A DNA stretch of 64,000 nucleotides from Larix kaempferi (GCA_027924585.1 BSBM01000372.1:33846001-33910000); one strand, 5' to 3'. Counted from the stretch's first letter, positions 11,418 to 22,357 are shown. Notes: generated from the letters alone by a model not told the origin. Numbers and translations: made by a program.

Positions 11418-12005
11418 GCGCCCTTTTGGAATAGTGATCCTCATGGTGGCATAACAGATAAATCAAAGGAGATTAACTTCATATTTGGTAGATAAGAGGA
11501 AATATGTGGATATGGATGTAAATCTATGAACAAATATGAAGATAAAATTCAATGCAATTATTCAATTTCATATTTTTACTCAATTCACCTCTTCTATAAA
11601 CCATCGGCATAACAGATAAATCGAAGGAGATTAACTTCATATTTAGTAGATAAGGACGCCCTTTTGGATTAGTGATCCTCATGGTGGCATAACAAATAAA
11701 TCAAAGGAGATTAACTTCATATTTGGTAGATAAGAGGAAATATGTGGATATGGATGTAAATCTATGGAAAAATATGAAGATAAAATTCAATGCAATTATT
11801 CAATTTCATATTTTTACTCAATTCACCTCTTCTATAAACCATTGACATAACAGATAAATCGAAAAAGATTAACTTCATATTTAGTAAATAAGAGGAAATA
11901 TATAAATATGGATGTAAATCCATGAAAAAATATGAAGATAAAATTCAATACAATTATTCAATTTCATATTTTTACTCAATTCACCGCTTCTATAAACCAT
12001 GGTTT
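11418..12005. repeat. 238-bp tandem repeat, two copies plus a partial third
   Basis: CGCCCTTTTGGA at about 11419 recurs near 11656, and ATAACAGATA at 11451 and 11609 recurs at 11689 and 11847, giving a 238-bp period. Inside it a segment of about 158 bp (ATAACAGATAAATC through CTTCTATAAACCA) is present three times, while an 80-bp spacer containing the CGCCC motif comes between. The last copy has drifted more. It has no coding content. Confidence 0.85.
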
Positions 12006-12618
12006 CCTTTTTCGATATCAACTTTTGTGTCTCTTGCAAATTTTATTTATATATCAAAACCAATGGTCTTCTACGACCATCTTCAAGCTATATCTTAATG
12101 ATGTTTTTCATTGTTATTTTCGTAACTAGATCTTTACTCATGGATTTATCTTTTTATATCATGCTTTGTTAAGTATGGTGTTGAATTTCATTGTATGAAG
12201 TTTTATTTAATAAATTAAATAGAATATGTATTGGTTTTTATAGGATTAAGTATTATAAATCTCTTATGCTACAACTTGAAATTTATCAATCATACATAAT
12301 CACGAGTTTAATAATGTGCATCCACAAGCTTTCTCATTACACGAAATATCTAATTGTTTCAGATACGTCAAAGTGATTATTTGAGTATTATTTTTTGTAG
12401 ACCAAAGGTAATATTCAAGGCTTACATGTGTTCCTCCCTATCTTTGTCATATAAACCAATAGCCCGTGATTCACGAGCATATAAACTAATAATTCCACGT
12501 TATATAATATGTATAAAACAATATGAGTGTGAATTTGAACTCACATATGGAACTACCTCTTAGACAATCTATAATGACAATCTATAATGTTAGTGGTTTT
12601 ACTTTTTTGAATGTAATC
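12006..12618. other. AT-rich intergenic DNA, nothing recognised
   Basis: Short frames only and no domain, repeat or RNA-gene signal. Its origin (old transposon or unique DNA) cannot be told from the sequence. Confidence 0.5.
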
Positions 12619-12834
12619 TTTTTTTTGTATTAAGGGAATCGATACTGGAGTTGGGTTCGTATTTGTGTGACAAGGGGTTCAGGGATCCAATATCGCTATC
12701 ATTATATCCTTAGGTGCATCCACAGGGCCCGAACCATATCACACAGGTAAGATTGTGGGGATTTGAATACGTGACCTTCCATTTACAACCGATTACAACT
12801 TCTCATCTTTACCACTTGAACTGCCCCCACGGAC
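12619..12834 (-). mobile_element. tRNA-derived SINE (copy 1)
   Basis: On the minus strand a tRNA-like head carries an A-box-like CAGTTCAAGTGGTAAA (plus 12808-12823) and a B-box-like GGTCACGTATTCAAATCC (plus 12757-12776). A roughly 120-bp unrelated body follows, ending in an 8-A tail (T run 12619-12626). The head shares GAGAAGTT, AAATGGAAGGTCAC and TTCAAATCC with the SINE at 61176-61276. I found no clear target duplication. It would be transcribed by RNA polymerase III and moved by LINE machinery. Confidence 0.65.
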
Positions 12835-13339
12835 TTGATCACTCTTAAATCTCAATACCTTTCTAATTTTTCATTTGGTTGTACGAAGGTCACCCTCTTG
12901 GCATGGATGGTATAGAGTTTCATTTCTTCAAAAATATGACTAGGTACATCTCCACTGCTTCTTGGAGCACAACCACAGTGGAAGATTGGAACCTTAGATC
13001 CATCTTGAAATCTTGGGAAATCTCTCTCACTAGAGTCCAAAACGGGAGGTTCCTTATCAATAGATCAATGCTATTCTATTAATTTTAAATCTCATGGAGG
13101 GAAATTATGTCAATCGTGAACCTATGAGGCCTCTTCACTCCTCTTGACGCCGAGATATACTATTATGTTTCCTCCATTGTCAACTTCTTCTTTGGAGCCT
13201 TCCCACTGATTTAATTCCGGGCTAGCTAATTTGTGTGATCCATCTATTTTTTCACTTTACTTATACTTGCTCCACCCTCAAGTTATTCAACCAAAACATA
13301 GAAAATAAAACACATCAATGTCGAGGCCAATGGGACTAG
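12835..13339. other. no recognised feature
   Basis: A plus-strand frame of about 67 codons near 12879-13082 has no recognisable homology. I see no repeats, promoters or RNA genes here. Confidence 0.45.
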
Positions 13340-13876
13340 GGAAGACCACTTTTGTTGTTAAATCAAATCCCACTACTGAATTTTAACATTGACATAGGGA
13401 TTTACACCCACATGCTTTGAGAATTAAAAATGAAATATGATTACATCATAATATACACGAGATTTATAATTTGATTGGAAAATAAAGGCATAAAGAACAT
13501 AAAGAACATGGAAACGAGTGAAACATGGAATTGTTTCTTGAGAAAGAGAAAAGAAATTGGATTGTCTTTGTCCTTATGTTCCAAATTTCCAAAATAGCAT
13601 AAAAATAGAAAGAAATAAAGAGTAACCCAATATCTTGAGAACAAAATAAAGAGATGAATATAAAGCCTCTTCTAAGGGGGAACCTCTTTATACAATGTAT
13701 CAAATGTACAAGACAATATATGCTGATCCTAAAACTAGGTCTCCTTGGTGTGTGTGTGTGTGTGTGTAGGAGACAAAATGTACAATTACATTAATAGTTG
13801 ACCATACAATTAAAATTGAGGTCCTAGCCAACCAATAACGATAATACTAATCTAATAATAGAAATGTAATGTCACA
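13340..13876 (-). repeat. putative 3' LTR of host gypsy A
   Basis: Lies directly beyond the chromodomain of host A, after a purine-rich tract (AAAGGAACGGGGATGC on the minus strand, near 13887-13902). Its inner end reads TGTGACATTAC on the minus strand. A TATA-like TATAAAGAGG (minus, near 13690) fits a promoter. The outer end near 13340 is uncertain because the partner LTR is missing. It contains a (GT)n microsatellite. Confidence 0.4.
13748..13767. repeat. (GT)10 microsatellite
   Basis: About ten uninterrupted GT dinucleotides inside the putative LTR of host A. Confidence 0.95.
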
Positions 13877-14290
13877 ATATATAGGGCTTAGCATCCCCGT
13901 TCCTTTCAAACAAGTGTTTTCCTCAACAATTAATTAACTTTGGATATTTTTTAATGAAGAAATCATATTCCCATGCCACTTATTCTACCGAAAATTTCTT
14001 CGACTTGATGAGGTACTTAGAAATTACTCGATTGTTCATTTTCTTGATCCTTGTGTCAATGATTGTTTTAGGTTCTAGTATCAATTTCCATTCTTCATCA
14101 ATCTGTAGTGAAATAGTATGTATTGGGAGTTTGTCACCAATTACCTTTTTTAGGAAAAAATATGGAAAATTGGATGTACACATGGATATGGAAGCAAATC
14201 CAATTTGTAAGACACACTTCCAATTATCCGCAACACATTATAGGTATCACAGTACTTGGGTGCTAATTTATTGTCCTTATTTTTTGTAAT
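13877..14290 (-). pseudogene. host gypsy A: integrase C-terminus and chromodomain
   Basis: The minus strand gives KLAPKY, then a KLDLLPYPCVHPIFH segment and LKKVIGDKLP, the end of a gypsy integrase. A chromodomain follows: LILEPKTIIDTRIKKMNNR, then YLIKSKKFSVEEATWEYDFF, then KYPKL. In chromoviral gypsy elements this domain guides integration toward particular chromatin. The reading stops abruptly at 14290 and its upstream part is found at 21062-21197 on the other side of element B, showing that B is inserted in the gene. A stop follows KYPKLINC. Confidence 0.85.
14286..14290. repeat. target duplication of element B, left (TGTAA)
   Basis: TGTAA faces TGAAA at 21062-21066. One base differs, as expected for an old insertion. 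Host A integrase reading resumes across the pair. Confidence 0.65.
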
Positions 14291-16299
14291 GTCCCTTTTT
14301 ATGAATTTATTAAAATGGCAAATTTTTCACTTTTTTCCCTAGTTTGACCTTTGACTAGTTTTGATGTCCAGGTCTCCAATTTACTCCAAATGATCCCAAA
14401 TCTTCTGAGAAGGTATATGAATGATATTAGGAATTGATTATGATGTTCAGGGATGATATAGGACCAACAAAAGACTTCTGCAAACCCCTTTAAGATTCTG
14501 GCCAAAGTAGGGAATTTGACTAGCAATTTCTCTTTGACTAGTATTGGTCCCTTGGCTTCCAAATGACTCCAAATTCTCCCAAATTGCTACAGAAGGTACT
14601 TGGATGATATTAAGACATATTTATAATATTTATGGATGCTCTGGAGTGTTCATATTACTTCTGAAACTCCTCTTTCAAATCTGGTCAAGATAGATATTTT
14701 TACTAGTAAATTGTGGTTCAAATCCCCTAGAGGTAGATGATGAAAATGAATTTCCAAATGCACTCAATCCAACTCAAATTTATGAATGGAAGAAGGGTAC
14801 ATATAAATTACATCAACATGAACTAATATGCATCACCATTAAACTTTTAATGTCTGTTATAACTCCCTTAAATCAGATGCAAAAAGACTAGTTTCAACCT
14901 TGGGGGAAATGACATTAAATCTTCTTCAAATGGTATTAAACTGATCAAAATGACTCCAAATGGTTAAGTATTGAAAATGAAACTTGTGAATATCATAAAT
15001 TAAAGTCCATGAATCATAAATACATCATAGGAATGATCTTTCATTCGAATACATCAATACATCATTGCTACACATCAAGGTAGTGGGGAAATGGCATCAT
15101 TCTTTCATTAAAAATCGGATTCATACATTTCCACTTAGAATTTCGACCTGAAACTTTATGAATATTAAGAAAAAAGTGTTTAATTCATATTAAAAAATAA
15201 ATGGGGCATTATAATCTCCTCCAAAGAGTACAATAGCTCACCAAAAACGCCCTCCCTCAAGGATCAAGAATATGCAATGAAAACTGGAAATGGTTGAAGG
15301 AGTGAGCTGCACTAGAAGAAACCATGAGATTCCATGTAGCTTAAACCTACAAATAAAGACTCCATTAAATCTCCATGAAATACCTGGATGTCCTTTCCAA
15401 ACACCAACTTGGATGGGAATCTTTCACCCTCGAAATTGGCTAAGGCAAGAAACTAGTCATCCACTAGCTCCTCTCCCACAAATGTAATAGCAAATTCTAA
15501 AAATGATCAAAAGATGCTTTCACTATTTTTTCTTGACATTTATAAAGTTTCCAATCTCTCTATGGGTCTAATTCCTTCCAAGAGATGCATTCCAACTCAA
15601 GTTGGGAAGATATTCCAAAGGATGCCACTTGTACAACAATTCCTAGTCTCCCACTTCCACCAAATCACATGTGGAAGCATATTAGCTACCCTAACTCCCT
15701 TGAGTGCCATATTGGAGGCTATTTTTAGTCCTGACATGTCATATATGTCAGATGTCAGCCTTCAGGTCTGATTTGTGTCATAGGTGTCATAGCCTCTTCA
15801 TCATTGTTGTCATAGAGATAGGGAATCTAGTCCAAGTGTCTCACTAGCTCCAAAATGCCTCTTCCTCTTCCATGGGAGTTAATCTTCCACTCCAATTAGA
15901 CATTAATTGATTCATGCCAAGTATATTGAACTTCCAACTCATCCCAAGACCCTTGGGATTCTTATGGATTCGAAATGACAAGAGGAGGATGCCATGTTGC
16001 ATAGAAAATCTAGCTTGTGTGGGTCCCACTTCCTCCATGTGTCTTCATGGTCAAATGCCACTTTGATTTTTCCTTGTATATATTTATTTATATCCTTTAT
16101 TAAATATTTATGCTATTCTAATGTCTACACATCATTTATTATCCTTCTTATTTCAAATCCCAATGCTTCCACCCCCAACCTAGGAAACTAGTAATTTTCC
16201 TCCATGGCAATTATTTGACCCTTAACATCAATTTGACAAACTCTCATGAATATGGCCATTGGGATTAGGCCATTGTGACCCAATTCCAAATTTGGGACA
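14291..16299 (-). repeat. element B 3' LTR (2009 bp)
   Basis: Begins TGTCCC and ends GGGACA on the plus strand. It aligns along its whole length with 19056-21061, by eye a few percent different. It has no coding content: the plus-strand frames at 15290-15771 recur in the other LTR simply because the LTRs are copies. Confidence 0.92.
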
Positions 16300-16320
16300 T
16301 GAAAAATCCTCCCTTCTCAA
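16300..16320 (-). other. element B polypurine tract
   Basis: On the minus strand GAGAAGGGAGGA lies a few bases before the TGTCCC start of the 3' LTR. This is the expected position of the plus-strand primer. Confidence 0.65.
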
Positions 16321-16702
16321 TATTGCTTGTCCTCAAGCAATTTCAAACATGGGTGTTGAAGAACCTGCTTTCTGTCTAATTCTTTGAAGTTGCCGCTACG
16401 TTGCCCAACTTTGAGTCTTCGAGATTCCATGAAGATTTTAGAGAGGAACCACCATGCTTTCTGCTGCACTACTCTGATAAAAATCACTTTATTAAGTGGG
16501 AAATCCATCTCCCATACACTTGTTTCCCAAAAAAAATTGAAACCAATGAAACAAAAATTATTCTAGGGTCCCATTCCTTGTATTGCACCCCAACAATTAA
16601 GAGTGCTCTCCAACCCATACCATCAGATAAGAGGATTCCCGGATCCCATTTTCTTTTATGCATTCTTCCAAACATCATGAGTACAAAATATATATCATCA
16701 AA

Positions 16703-17740
16703 TTACATAAAAACATAATGAAAATGTACATCAAGAAGATGCTTCATCAAAGAGTCATGAAAGTGCTTATACATCCAAGCAAGTAGGCCATCATTTTCCA
16801 AGTGCATACAATCAGCAAGTAACCAATCAAATCTGCTCCAATGAAATAGGTGAGGATCCCATGTCCTATAATGATGCTCCAAAAGGATATGATATGCATA
16901 AAAATATTCATCCATGTATTCTTTCATCCAAGAAGTGAATGAAGAATCTCCACTAAAATCTGAACCAAACAATGAGCAGAAAAAACAAGGAGACTTCAAA
17001 TGAATCAAAGAAGCCTCACCCATACATCCATGAATGTGAGAATCATAAAGATATAACAAGGTATGTGGCTGCAAACAAAAATATTCTCCAATAATAAATC
17101 TATTCACCCAAGTGTCGGATGAAGTTCCTCCAACATCAATTGAACCAAGTGTTGAGCAAGAAAAACCATGAGTCTTCAAGTGACTCAAATGAATATCATA
17201 GGTGCATCCATGTAGATGTGCATCATCATAAAGTAACAAATGATGCTGCTGCAAATGTGAGTAAGAATGTGCTCCAACCATGTCATCATAAAAGGTAATT
17301 CTAGGAGTTCCATACTCCTCATGTGGCACCATAAAAAAGAACCCTTTCACCCACACTTCATTGAGACTAATGTTGCAAAACATGGAATTGTAGGATATAG
17401 GAGAATGAACTAACTCACCCAAATGATCACAAAGTGTAGAAGTTTCATCATGGGAAGGATCCATATGGGTAGTATCATGCAACTCCTTCAAAAGTGTGAA
17501 ACCTTTGTCATAGATTGGTTCCAATGTAGAGGAATCATGCTCTTCTTTAAAAATTGCATAACTTTCATCAAGAGACAATTCAAGTTCCTCTTCCACCACA
17601 TCAAGTGTTTGGATCTCTTCAAGTTCATATTCAAACACATCAAGCACATTCAAATTTCCACATTTCTCATGATCTACCATGTCATGAGAATCCTCCAAAC
17701 AATCTACCATTTGACAATCTGAAACATAGGAGGAAAACAA
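16703..17740 (-). CDS. element B ORF-b2, unknown protein of about 345 residues
   Basis: A long uninterrupted frame in a non-autonomous element, which suggests past selection. The N-terminal third is strongly acidic (ELEEIQTLDVVEEELELSLD). The rest is rich in His, Tyr, Trp and Phe, with repeated pairs such as HLKTHGFSCSTLGS and HLKSPCFFCSLFGS about 70 residues apart, so the protein seems to contain an internal duplication of roughly 65-75 residues (DAHLHGCTYDIHL and DSHIHGCMGEASL). No ATG opens the frame: it starts at a TTG inside a 37-base overlap with ORF-b1 and lies in the -1 frame relative to it. It could be one protein with ORF-b1, joined by a frameshift (natural or mutational). I do not recognise a family. 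Confidence 0.55.
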   Translation of the reverse strand: MFSSYVSDCQMVDCLEDSHDMVDHEKCGNLNVLDVFEYELEEIQTLDVVEEELELSLDESYAIFKEEHDSSTLEPIYDKGFTLLKELHDTTHMDPSHDETSTLCDHLGELVHSPISYNSMFCNISLNEVWVKGFFFMVPHEEYGTPRITFYDDMVGAHSYSHLQQHHLLLYDDAHLHGCTYDIHLSHLKTHGFSCSTLGSIDVGGTSSDTWVNRFIIGEYFCLQPHTLLYLYDSHIHGCMGEASLIHLKSPCFFCSLFGSDFSGDSSFTSWMKEYMDEYFYAYHILLEHHYRTWDPHLFHWSRFDWLLADCMHLENDGLLAWMYKHFHDSLMKHLLDVHFHYVFM

Positions 17741-18321
17741 GTATCTTGCAACTTTTCAAGAAGTTGCTCATTTTGAATTGTGATCTTATGATTATCCTCA
17801 TTATTCTTCAAGTATGCATCATGTAAGTATTCATTAAGCTCAAACAAATGGTTTCTATCAAAAATCAAAGATATGAAATTACCTTTGATGTGGCACATTG
17901 CTCTTTGAATCTTCTCCATGTCTTCAAGGAAGGATGTTTCCTCCAATGAAGTAGCTCTCCAACAAGAATTTGACACCAATGCTTGAGTGTCATGGAGAAT
18001 GCCGAGGGACTCTTGGATATTCTTTTCATTCATCTTTAAGGACCCTTCAAGAAAATGAGTCTTTTGCAAATGAACCTCCTCATCTTCTTCCTTCTTGCTT
18101 GGACCAACTTCATGAAGCTCAAGTGGTGATGGGGAAGTTGATCTTGTTTCTTCTTCAATTGCTACAAGGTATTCATTTTCATGTTTAATGGAAGTTTGGC
18201 TTGCAGAAACACTTTCAAAAGTGATCTCTATGTCACCAACATAGAGGTGTGAGCACCCATCAGTAGGTACTTCTTCATAGTTCAAGCATCCATCAATAGA
18301 TGCTCCTTGATTCATGTCCAA
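17704..18321 (-). CDS. element B ORF-b1, unknown acidic coiled-coil protein
   Basis: A frame of 205 codons from ATG at 18321. It is acidic and rich in Glu, Leu and Lys, with heptad-like stretches in the second half (LEDMEKIQRAMCHIK and NHKITIQNEQLLEKLQD), so a coiled coil is likely. It lies between the gag-like ORF and ORF-b2 and overlaps ORF-b2 by 37 bases. No enzyme motif is present. Its place, just after a gag-like ORF, is where protease and pol would normally be. Function unknown. Confidence 0.55.
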   Translation of the reverse strand: MDMNQGASIDGCLNYEEVPTDGCSHLYVGDIEITFESVSASQTSIKHENEYLVAIEEETRSTSPSPLELHEVGPSKKEEDEEVHLQKTHFLEGSLKMNEKNIQESLGILHDTQALVSNSCWRATSLEETSFLEDMEKIQRAMCHIKGNFISLIFDRNHLFELNEYLHDAYLKNNEDNHKITIQNEQLLEKLQDTCFPPMFQIVKW

Positions 18322-18408
18322 GGTAGAATGTGTCTCGAGATGATCTTCAATATTTTCAATAGGATTTTATTCAAGTTAATGGGATGTATCTTCATCTTTC
18401 TCCTTCAA

Positions 18409-19003
18409 TCAATCTGATGTACTTTTCCCCTTAGTTTCCTTAATATCAATACATTTGGAATCTCTTTTTGAGTAAATCTTAAAAACTCTCCTCAAGTAGG
18501 ACATACATGCCTTCGCTGAAGCTTCAGATATTTCATTGATCTTTTCACACACACAAATATGATACTCACTCCAAGGTCTTGTATAAGAAGGGAATAAACC
18601 TTTCTTCACTAACTCCACATATTCATTTTTGGGCTTATTTGCAAACAAAAAATCAGCATAATCTTCAAAAGGCATGGCATTTTGTGTATCTTCCTTCGAA
18701 GCAAGATATGCTTGATATCTTTGATATTGTTGGGGCAAGGTTTTATATGTTGCTCTCCATCTTTGTAACTCATCCATAGAATTATCCTTTGGTGGTGTGA
18801 CATACTCATATTTATCATACATATGGTCATAATAATAATCTTCATTCCTCCTAAAATTGTAAGAAGTGTTTCATGATGGCACCTCTTCCTCATACCATTC
18901 ACATTCTCCTTCATATTGTTCACAATCATCTGCATATTCCTCATAAGAACTGTACTCATAGGATTCATCATAATAGTAAGAAATGGATGCAACTTATTAT
19001 TCA
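18409..19003 (-). pseudogene. element B gag-like ORF, Tyr-rich acidic N-terminus
   Basis: The open part (18409-18822, 137 residues) has RWRATYKTLPQQYQRYQAYL, PFEDYADFLF and ACMSYLRRVFKIYSK, a helical Gag-like composition. Upstream in the same frame the sequence continues through one TGA (where CGA would give Arg) into a run very rich in Tyr, Glu and Asp (YDESYEYSSYEEYADDCEQY). That section starts within 50 bases of the primer site and has no clear ATG. Position as first ORF after the primer site supports Gag; sequence similarity is not strong enough to be sure. Confidence 0.5.
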
Positions 19004-19037
19004 ATGCATGATATTAATCCACAAGTTCAAGGACCAT

Positions 19038-19049
19038 GATCTGATACCA
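19038..19049 (-). other. element B primer-binding site
   Basis: Minus strand TGGTATCAGATC, one base from the plant initiator tRNA-Met site TGGTATCAGAGC, six bases inside the 5' LTR. Confidence 0.85.
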
Positions 19050-19055
19050 CCATTA

Positions 19056-21061
19056 TGTCCCTTTTTATGAATTTATTAAAATGGCAAATTTTTCACTTTT
19101 TTCCCTAGTTCGACCTTTGACTAGTTTTGATGTCTAGGTCTCCAATTTGCTCCAAATGATCCCAAATATTCTGAGAAGGTATATGAATGATATTAGGACT
19201 TGATTATGATGTTCAAGGATGATATAGTACCGAAATAATACTTCTGCAAACCCCTTTAAGATTCTGGCCAAAGTAGGGAATTTGACTAGCAATTTCTCTT
19301 TGACTAATATTGGCCCCTTGGTTTCCAAATGACTACAAATTCTCCCAAATTGCTATAGAAGGCACTTGGATGATATTAAGACATATTTATAATTTTTATG
19401 GATTCTCTGGAGTGTTCATATGACTTCTGAAACTCCTCTTTCAAATCTGGTCAAGATAGAGATTTTTACTAGTAAATTGTGGTTCAAATCCCCTAGGGGT
19501 AGATGATGAAAATGACTTTCCAAATGCACTCAATCCAAATAATTTTTTTGAATGGAAGTAGGGGAAATATAAATGACATCAACATGAAATCATATGCATC
19601 ACCATTCAACTTTTAATTCCTGTTATAACTCCCTTAAATCAGATGCAAAAAGACTAGTTTCAACCTTGGGGGAAATGGCATTAAATCTTCTTCAAATGGT
19701 ATTAAACTGATCAAAATGAATCCAAATGGTTAAGTAATGAACAATAAACTTGTGAAGTTCATAAATTAAAGTCCATGAATCATAAATACATCAGAGGAAT
19801 GATATTTCATTCGAATACATCAATACATCATTGCTACACATCAAGGTAGTGGGGAAATGACACTATTCTTTCATTAAAAATCAGATTTATACATTTCCAC
19901 TTGGAATTTAGAACTGAAAATTTCTGAAGATGAATAAAAGAGTATTTAATTCATATTACAAAATAAATGGGGCATTATAATATCCCCCAGTATAATAGCT
20001 CACCAAAAACACCCTCCCTCAAGGATCAAGAATATGCAATGAAAACTGGAAATGGTTGAAGGAGTGAGTTGCACTAGAAGAAACCATGAGCTGCCCTGTA
20101 GCTTAAAAATTCAAATAAAGACTCCATTAAATCTCCATAAAATACCTGAATGTCCTTTCCAAACACCAACTTGGATGGGAGTCTTTCACCCTCGAAATTG
20201 GCTAAGGCAAGAAACTAGTCATCCACTAGCTCCTCTCTCACAAATGCAATAGAAAATTATAAAAATGATCAAAATATGCTTTCATTCTTTGTTCTTGAAA
20301 TTTATAAAGTTTCCAAACTCTCTATGGGTCGAATTCCTTCCAAGAGATGCATTCCAACTCAAGTTGGGAAGATATTCCAAAGGATGCCACTTGTACAACA
20401 ATTCCTAGTCTCCCACTTCCACCAAATCACATGTGGAAGCATATTAGCTACCCTAACTCCCTTGAGTGCCATATTGGAGGCTATTTTTAGTCCTGACATG
20501 TCATATATGTCATATGTCAGCCTTAAGGTATGATTTGTGTCATAGGTGTCATAGCATCTTCATCATTGTTGTCATAGAGCTAGGGAGTCTATTCCAAGTG
20601 TCTCACTAACTCCAAAATGCCTCTTCCTCTTCCATGGGAGTTACTCTTCCACTCCAATTCGACCTTAATTGATTCATGCCAAGTATATTGACCTTCCAAC
20701 TCATCCCAAGACCCTTGGGCTTCTTATGGATTCAAAATGACAAGAGGAGGATGCCATGCGGCATAGAAAATCTAGCTTGTGTGGGTCCCACTTCCTCCAT
20801 GTGTCTTCATGGTCAAATGCCACTTTGATTTTACCTTGTATATATTTATTTATCTCCTTTATTAAATATTTATTCTATTCTAATGTCCACACATCATTTA
20901 TTATCCTTCTTATTTCAAATCCCAATGCTTCCACCCCCAACCTAGGAAACTAGTAATTTTCCTCCTTGGCAATTATTTGACCCTTAACATCAATTTGACA
21001 AAATCTCATGAATATGGCCATTGGGCTTAGGCCATTGTGACCCAATGCCAAATTTGGGACA
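19056..21061 (-). repeat. element B 5' LTR (2006 bp)
   Basis: TGTCCC to GGGACA on the plus strand, the partner of 14291-16299. Being the 5' LTR of a minus-strand element, it should carry the promoter. Confidence 0.92.
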
Positions 21062-21197
21062 TGAAATTTTTCTACTTAAGGGACATATGTTTGTATGGTT
21101 GTAGCCTAAAAAATACAAAATTTCCCAATTCAAATTTTCTTTCACTATGATGTGGATTTGGTTGTTGTTTCATCCTATTTTGTGCTATAACCAAGTT
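21062..21197 (-). pseudogene. host gypsy A: integrase segment between elements B and C
   Basis: The minus strand reads NLVIAQNRMKQQPNPHHSER, then KFELGNFVFFRLQPYKHMSLK, the late integrase segment of plant gypsy elements (family pattern NLxxAQDRMKQxADxxRxER...VFLRLQPYxQxSL). It is joined to 13877-14290 on the left of B and to 28384-28620 on the right of C. A stop follows MSLK. Confidence 0.88.
21193..21197. repeat. target duplication of copia C, left (AAGTT)
   Basis: Identical to 28384-28388 on the far side of copia C. Confidence 0.92.
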
Positions 21198-21801
21198 TGT
21201 TAAAATTCAAGATGCTAAGACGGAAAATAGCAGCATTACATTCCATTTCACAATAATAGCATATACAGGATCACTGAAGAAACAACAAGCATAGCATAAA
21301 CACAAGAGACAGAGATTTATCCTGGGAAACCCTCATGGGGTAGAAAACCCAGTAAAGCTTCCTCAATATAGATGACCAGCAATATACAAAGATGCAAACC
21401 CTGAGCATAAGCTCCTTCTTCTCCATAGCAGACCTCTCCTCCACAAGTGCGCCTTTCTCAAGTGAGAGTATGTGTGTAATGAGGAACACACCTCCTCTAT
21501 TTATACACTTCTCTGATATGTATTTTACACAAGTACATGTAGGCTCGTATTTAACCATTAGGTTAAATACCCCATTATAACTGACTGGGCCGACCCCTCT
21601 AGGGTGGTCTAATAACCCTTTGACCCACATAACACATTTAGGGCCGACCCCCACTGGGGAAGTCTAATAACCCGAGTTACCACATTCCGACGGAGGAATA
21701 AACATCTCCGGATATACAATAAGATCTTCACGGAGGAATGAATCATCTCCGGAATAATAAAGTACAAATATAATATTCTTTGAAGTTACAATATCTCAAC
21801 A
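21198..21801 (-). repeat. copia C 3' LTR (604 bp)
   Basis: TGTTAAAATTC to CTCAACA. It matches 27780-28383 except at about three bases. The 127-residue frame inside it is identical in both LTRs for this reason and is not a gene. Confidence 0.96.
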
Positions 21802-21812
21802 CTCCCCCTTAA
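21802..21812 (-). other. copia C polypurine tract at 3' LTR
   Basis: Minus strand TTAAGGGGGAG immediately before the TGTTGAG start of the LTR, the classic copia position. Confidence 0.9.
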
Positions 21813-21961
21813 CGAGAAGGATATTATAACAGCATCTGCCCGAGCAAGGAGTCATCAACATCATACATGATACATCTATAAATCACTGGAAGCTTTCTCA
21901 ACATCATCAGTAACTCAAGCAGTTACTGGAACATCACTGTCAACATCAATCATCAACATCA

Positions 21962-22357
21962 CGATCTTTAGCATCGTCTTCATACGATCAGCAGCATCGT
22001 CATCACACGATCAGCAGCATCGTCATCACACGATCAGCAGCATCGTCATCACACGATCAACAGCATCGTCATCACATGATCAGCAGCATCGTCATCACAC
22101 GATCAGCAGCATCATCATCACACGATCATCATCATCATCGTCACACGATCATCATCATCATCGTCACACGATCATCAATATCGTCATCACACGATCATCA
22201 GCATCGTCATCATACGATCATCAGCATCGTCATCACACGATCATCAGGATCGTCATCACACGATCAGCAGCATCGTCATCACACGATCATCATCATCATC
22301 GTCACACGATCATCAACATCGTCATCACACGATCGTCAGCATCGTCATCATACAATC
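21962..22357. repeat. 23-bp tandem array, about 17 copies
   Basis: Unit CGATCAGCAGCATCGTCATCACA with starts at 21985, 22008, 22031, 22054 and 22077, an exact 23-bp period. Later copies vary (CATCATCATCGTCACA). Each unit contains the inverted repeat ATCGT-CATCAC-ACGAT, a 5-bp stem with a 6-base loop. The period is not a multiple of three, so it does not encode a repeat protein. Confidence 0.95.

Larger units (their letters stand above)
14291..21061 (-). mobile_element. element B: large non-autonomous LTR retrotransposon without pol
   Basis: A 6771-bp element with two LTRs of 2009 and 2006 bp, each running TGTCCC to GGGACA. The initiator-Met-type primer site next to the right LTR and the purine tract next to the left LTR show minus orientation. 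The 2.76-kb interior (16300-19055) holds three minus-strand frames but no protease, integrase or RT signature. It therefore resembles LARD or gag-only elements that rely on another element's enzymes. It sits inside the integrase gene of host A. Confidence 0.9.

Noticed and set aside
12757-12776. tRNA gene suggested by a B-box match
   Set aside because: No cloverleaf can be drawn and a non-tRNA body and A tail follow; it is a SINE head.
12879-13082. Possible host gene exon on the plus strand
   Set aside because: 67 codons, no domain, no convincing splice context.
13954-14289. Plus-strand frame of 111 residues
   Set aside because: Shadow of the host A integrase and chromodomain encoded on the minus strand.
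15290-15771. Two plus-strand frames repeated at 20052-20533
   Set aside because: They are duplicated because they lie in the two LTRs of element B; they have no known domain and differ by substitutions that change residues.
21271-21654. 127-residue frame duplicated identically at 27853-28236
   Set aside because: Both copies lie inside the two LTRs of copia C and are identical only because the LTRs are.
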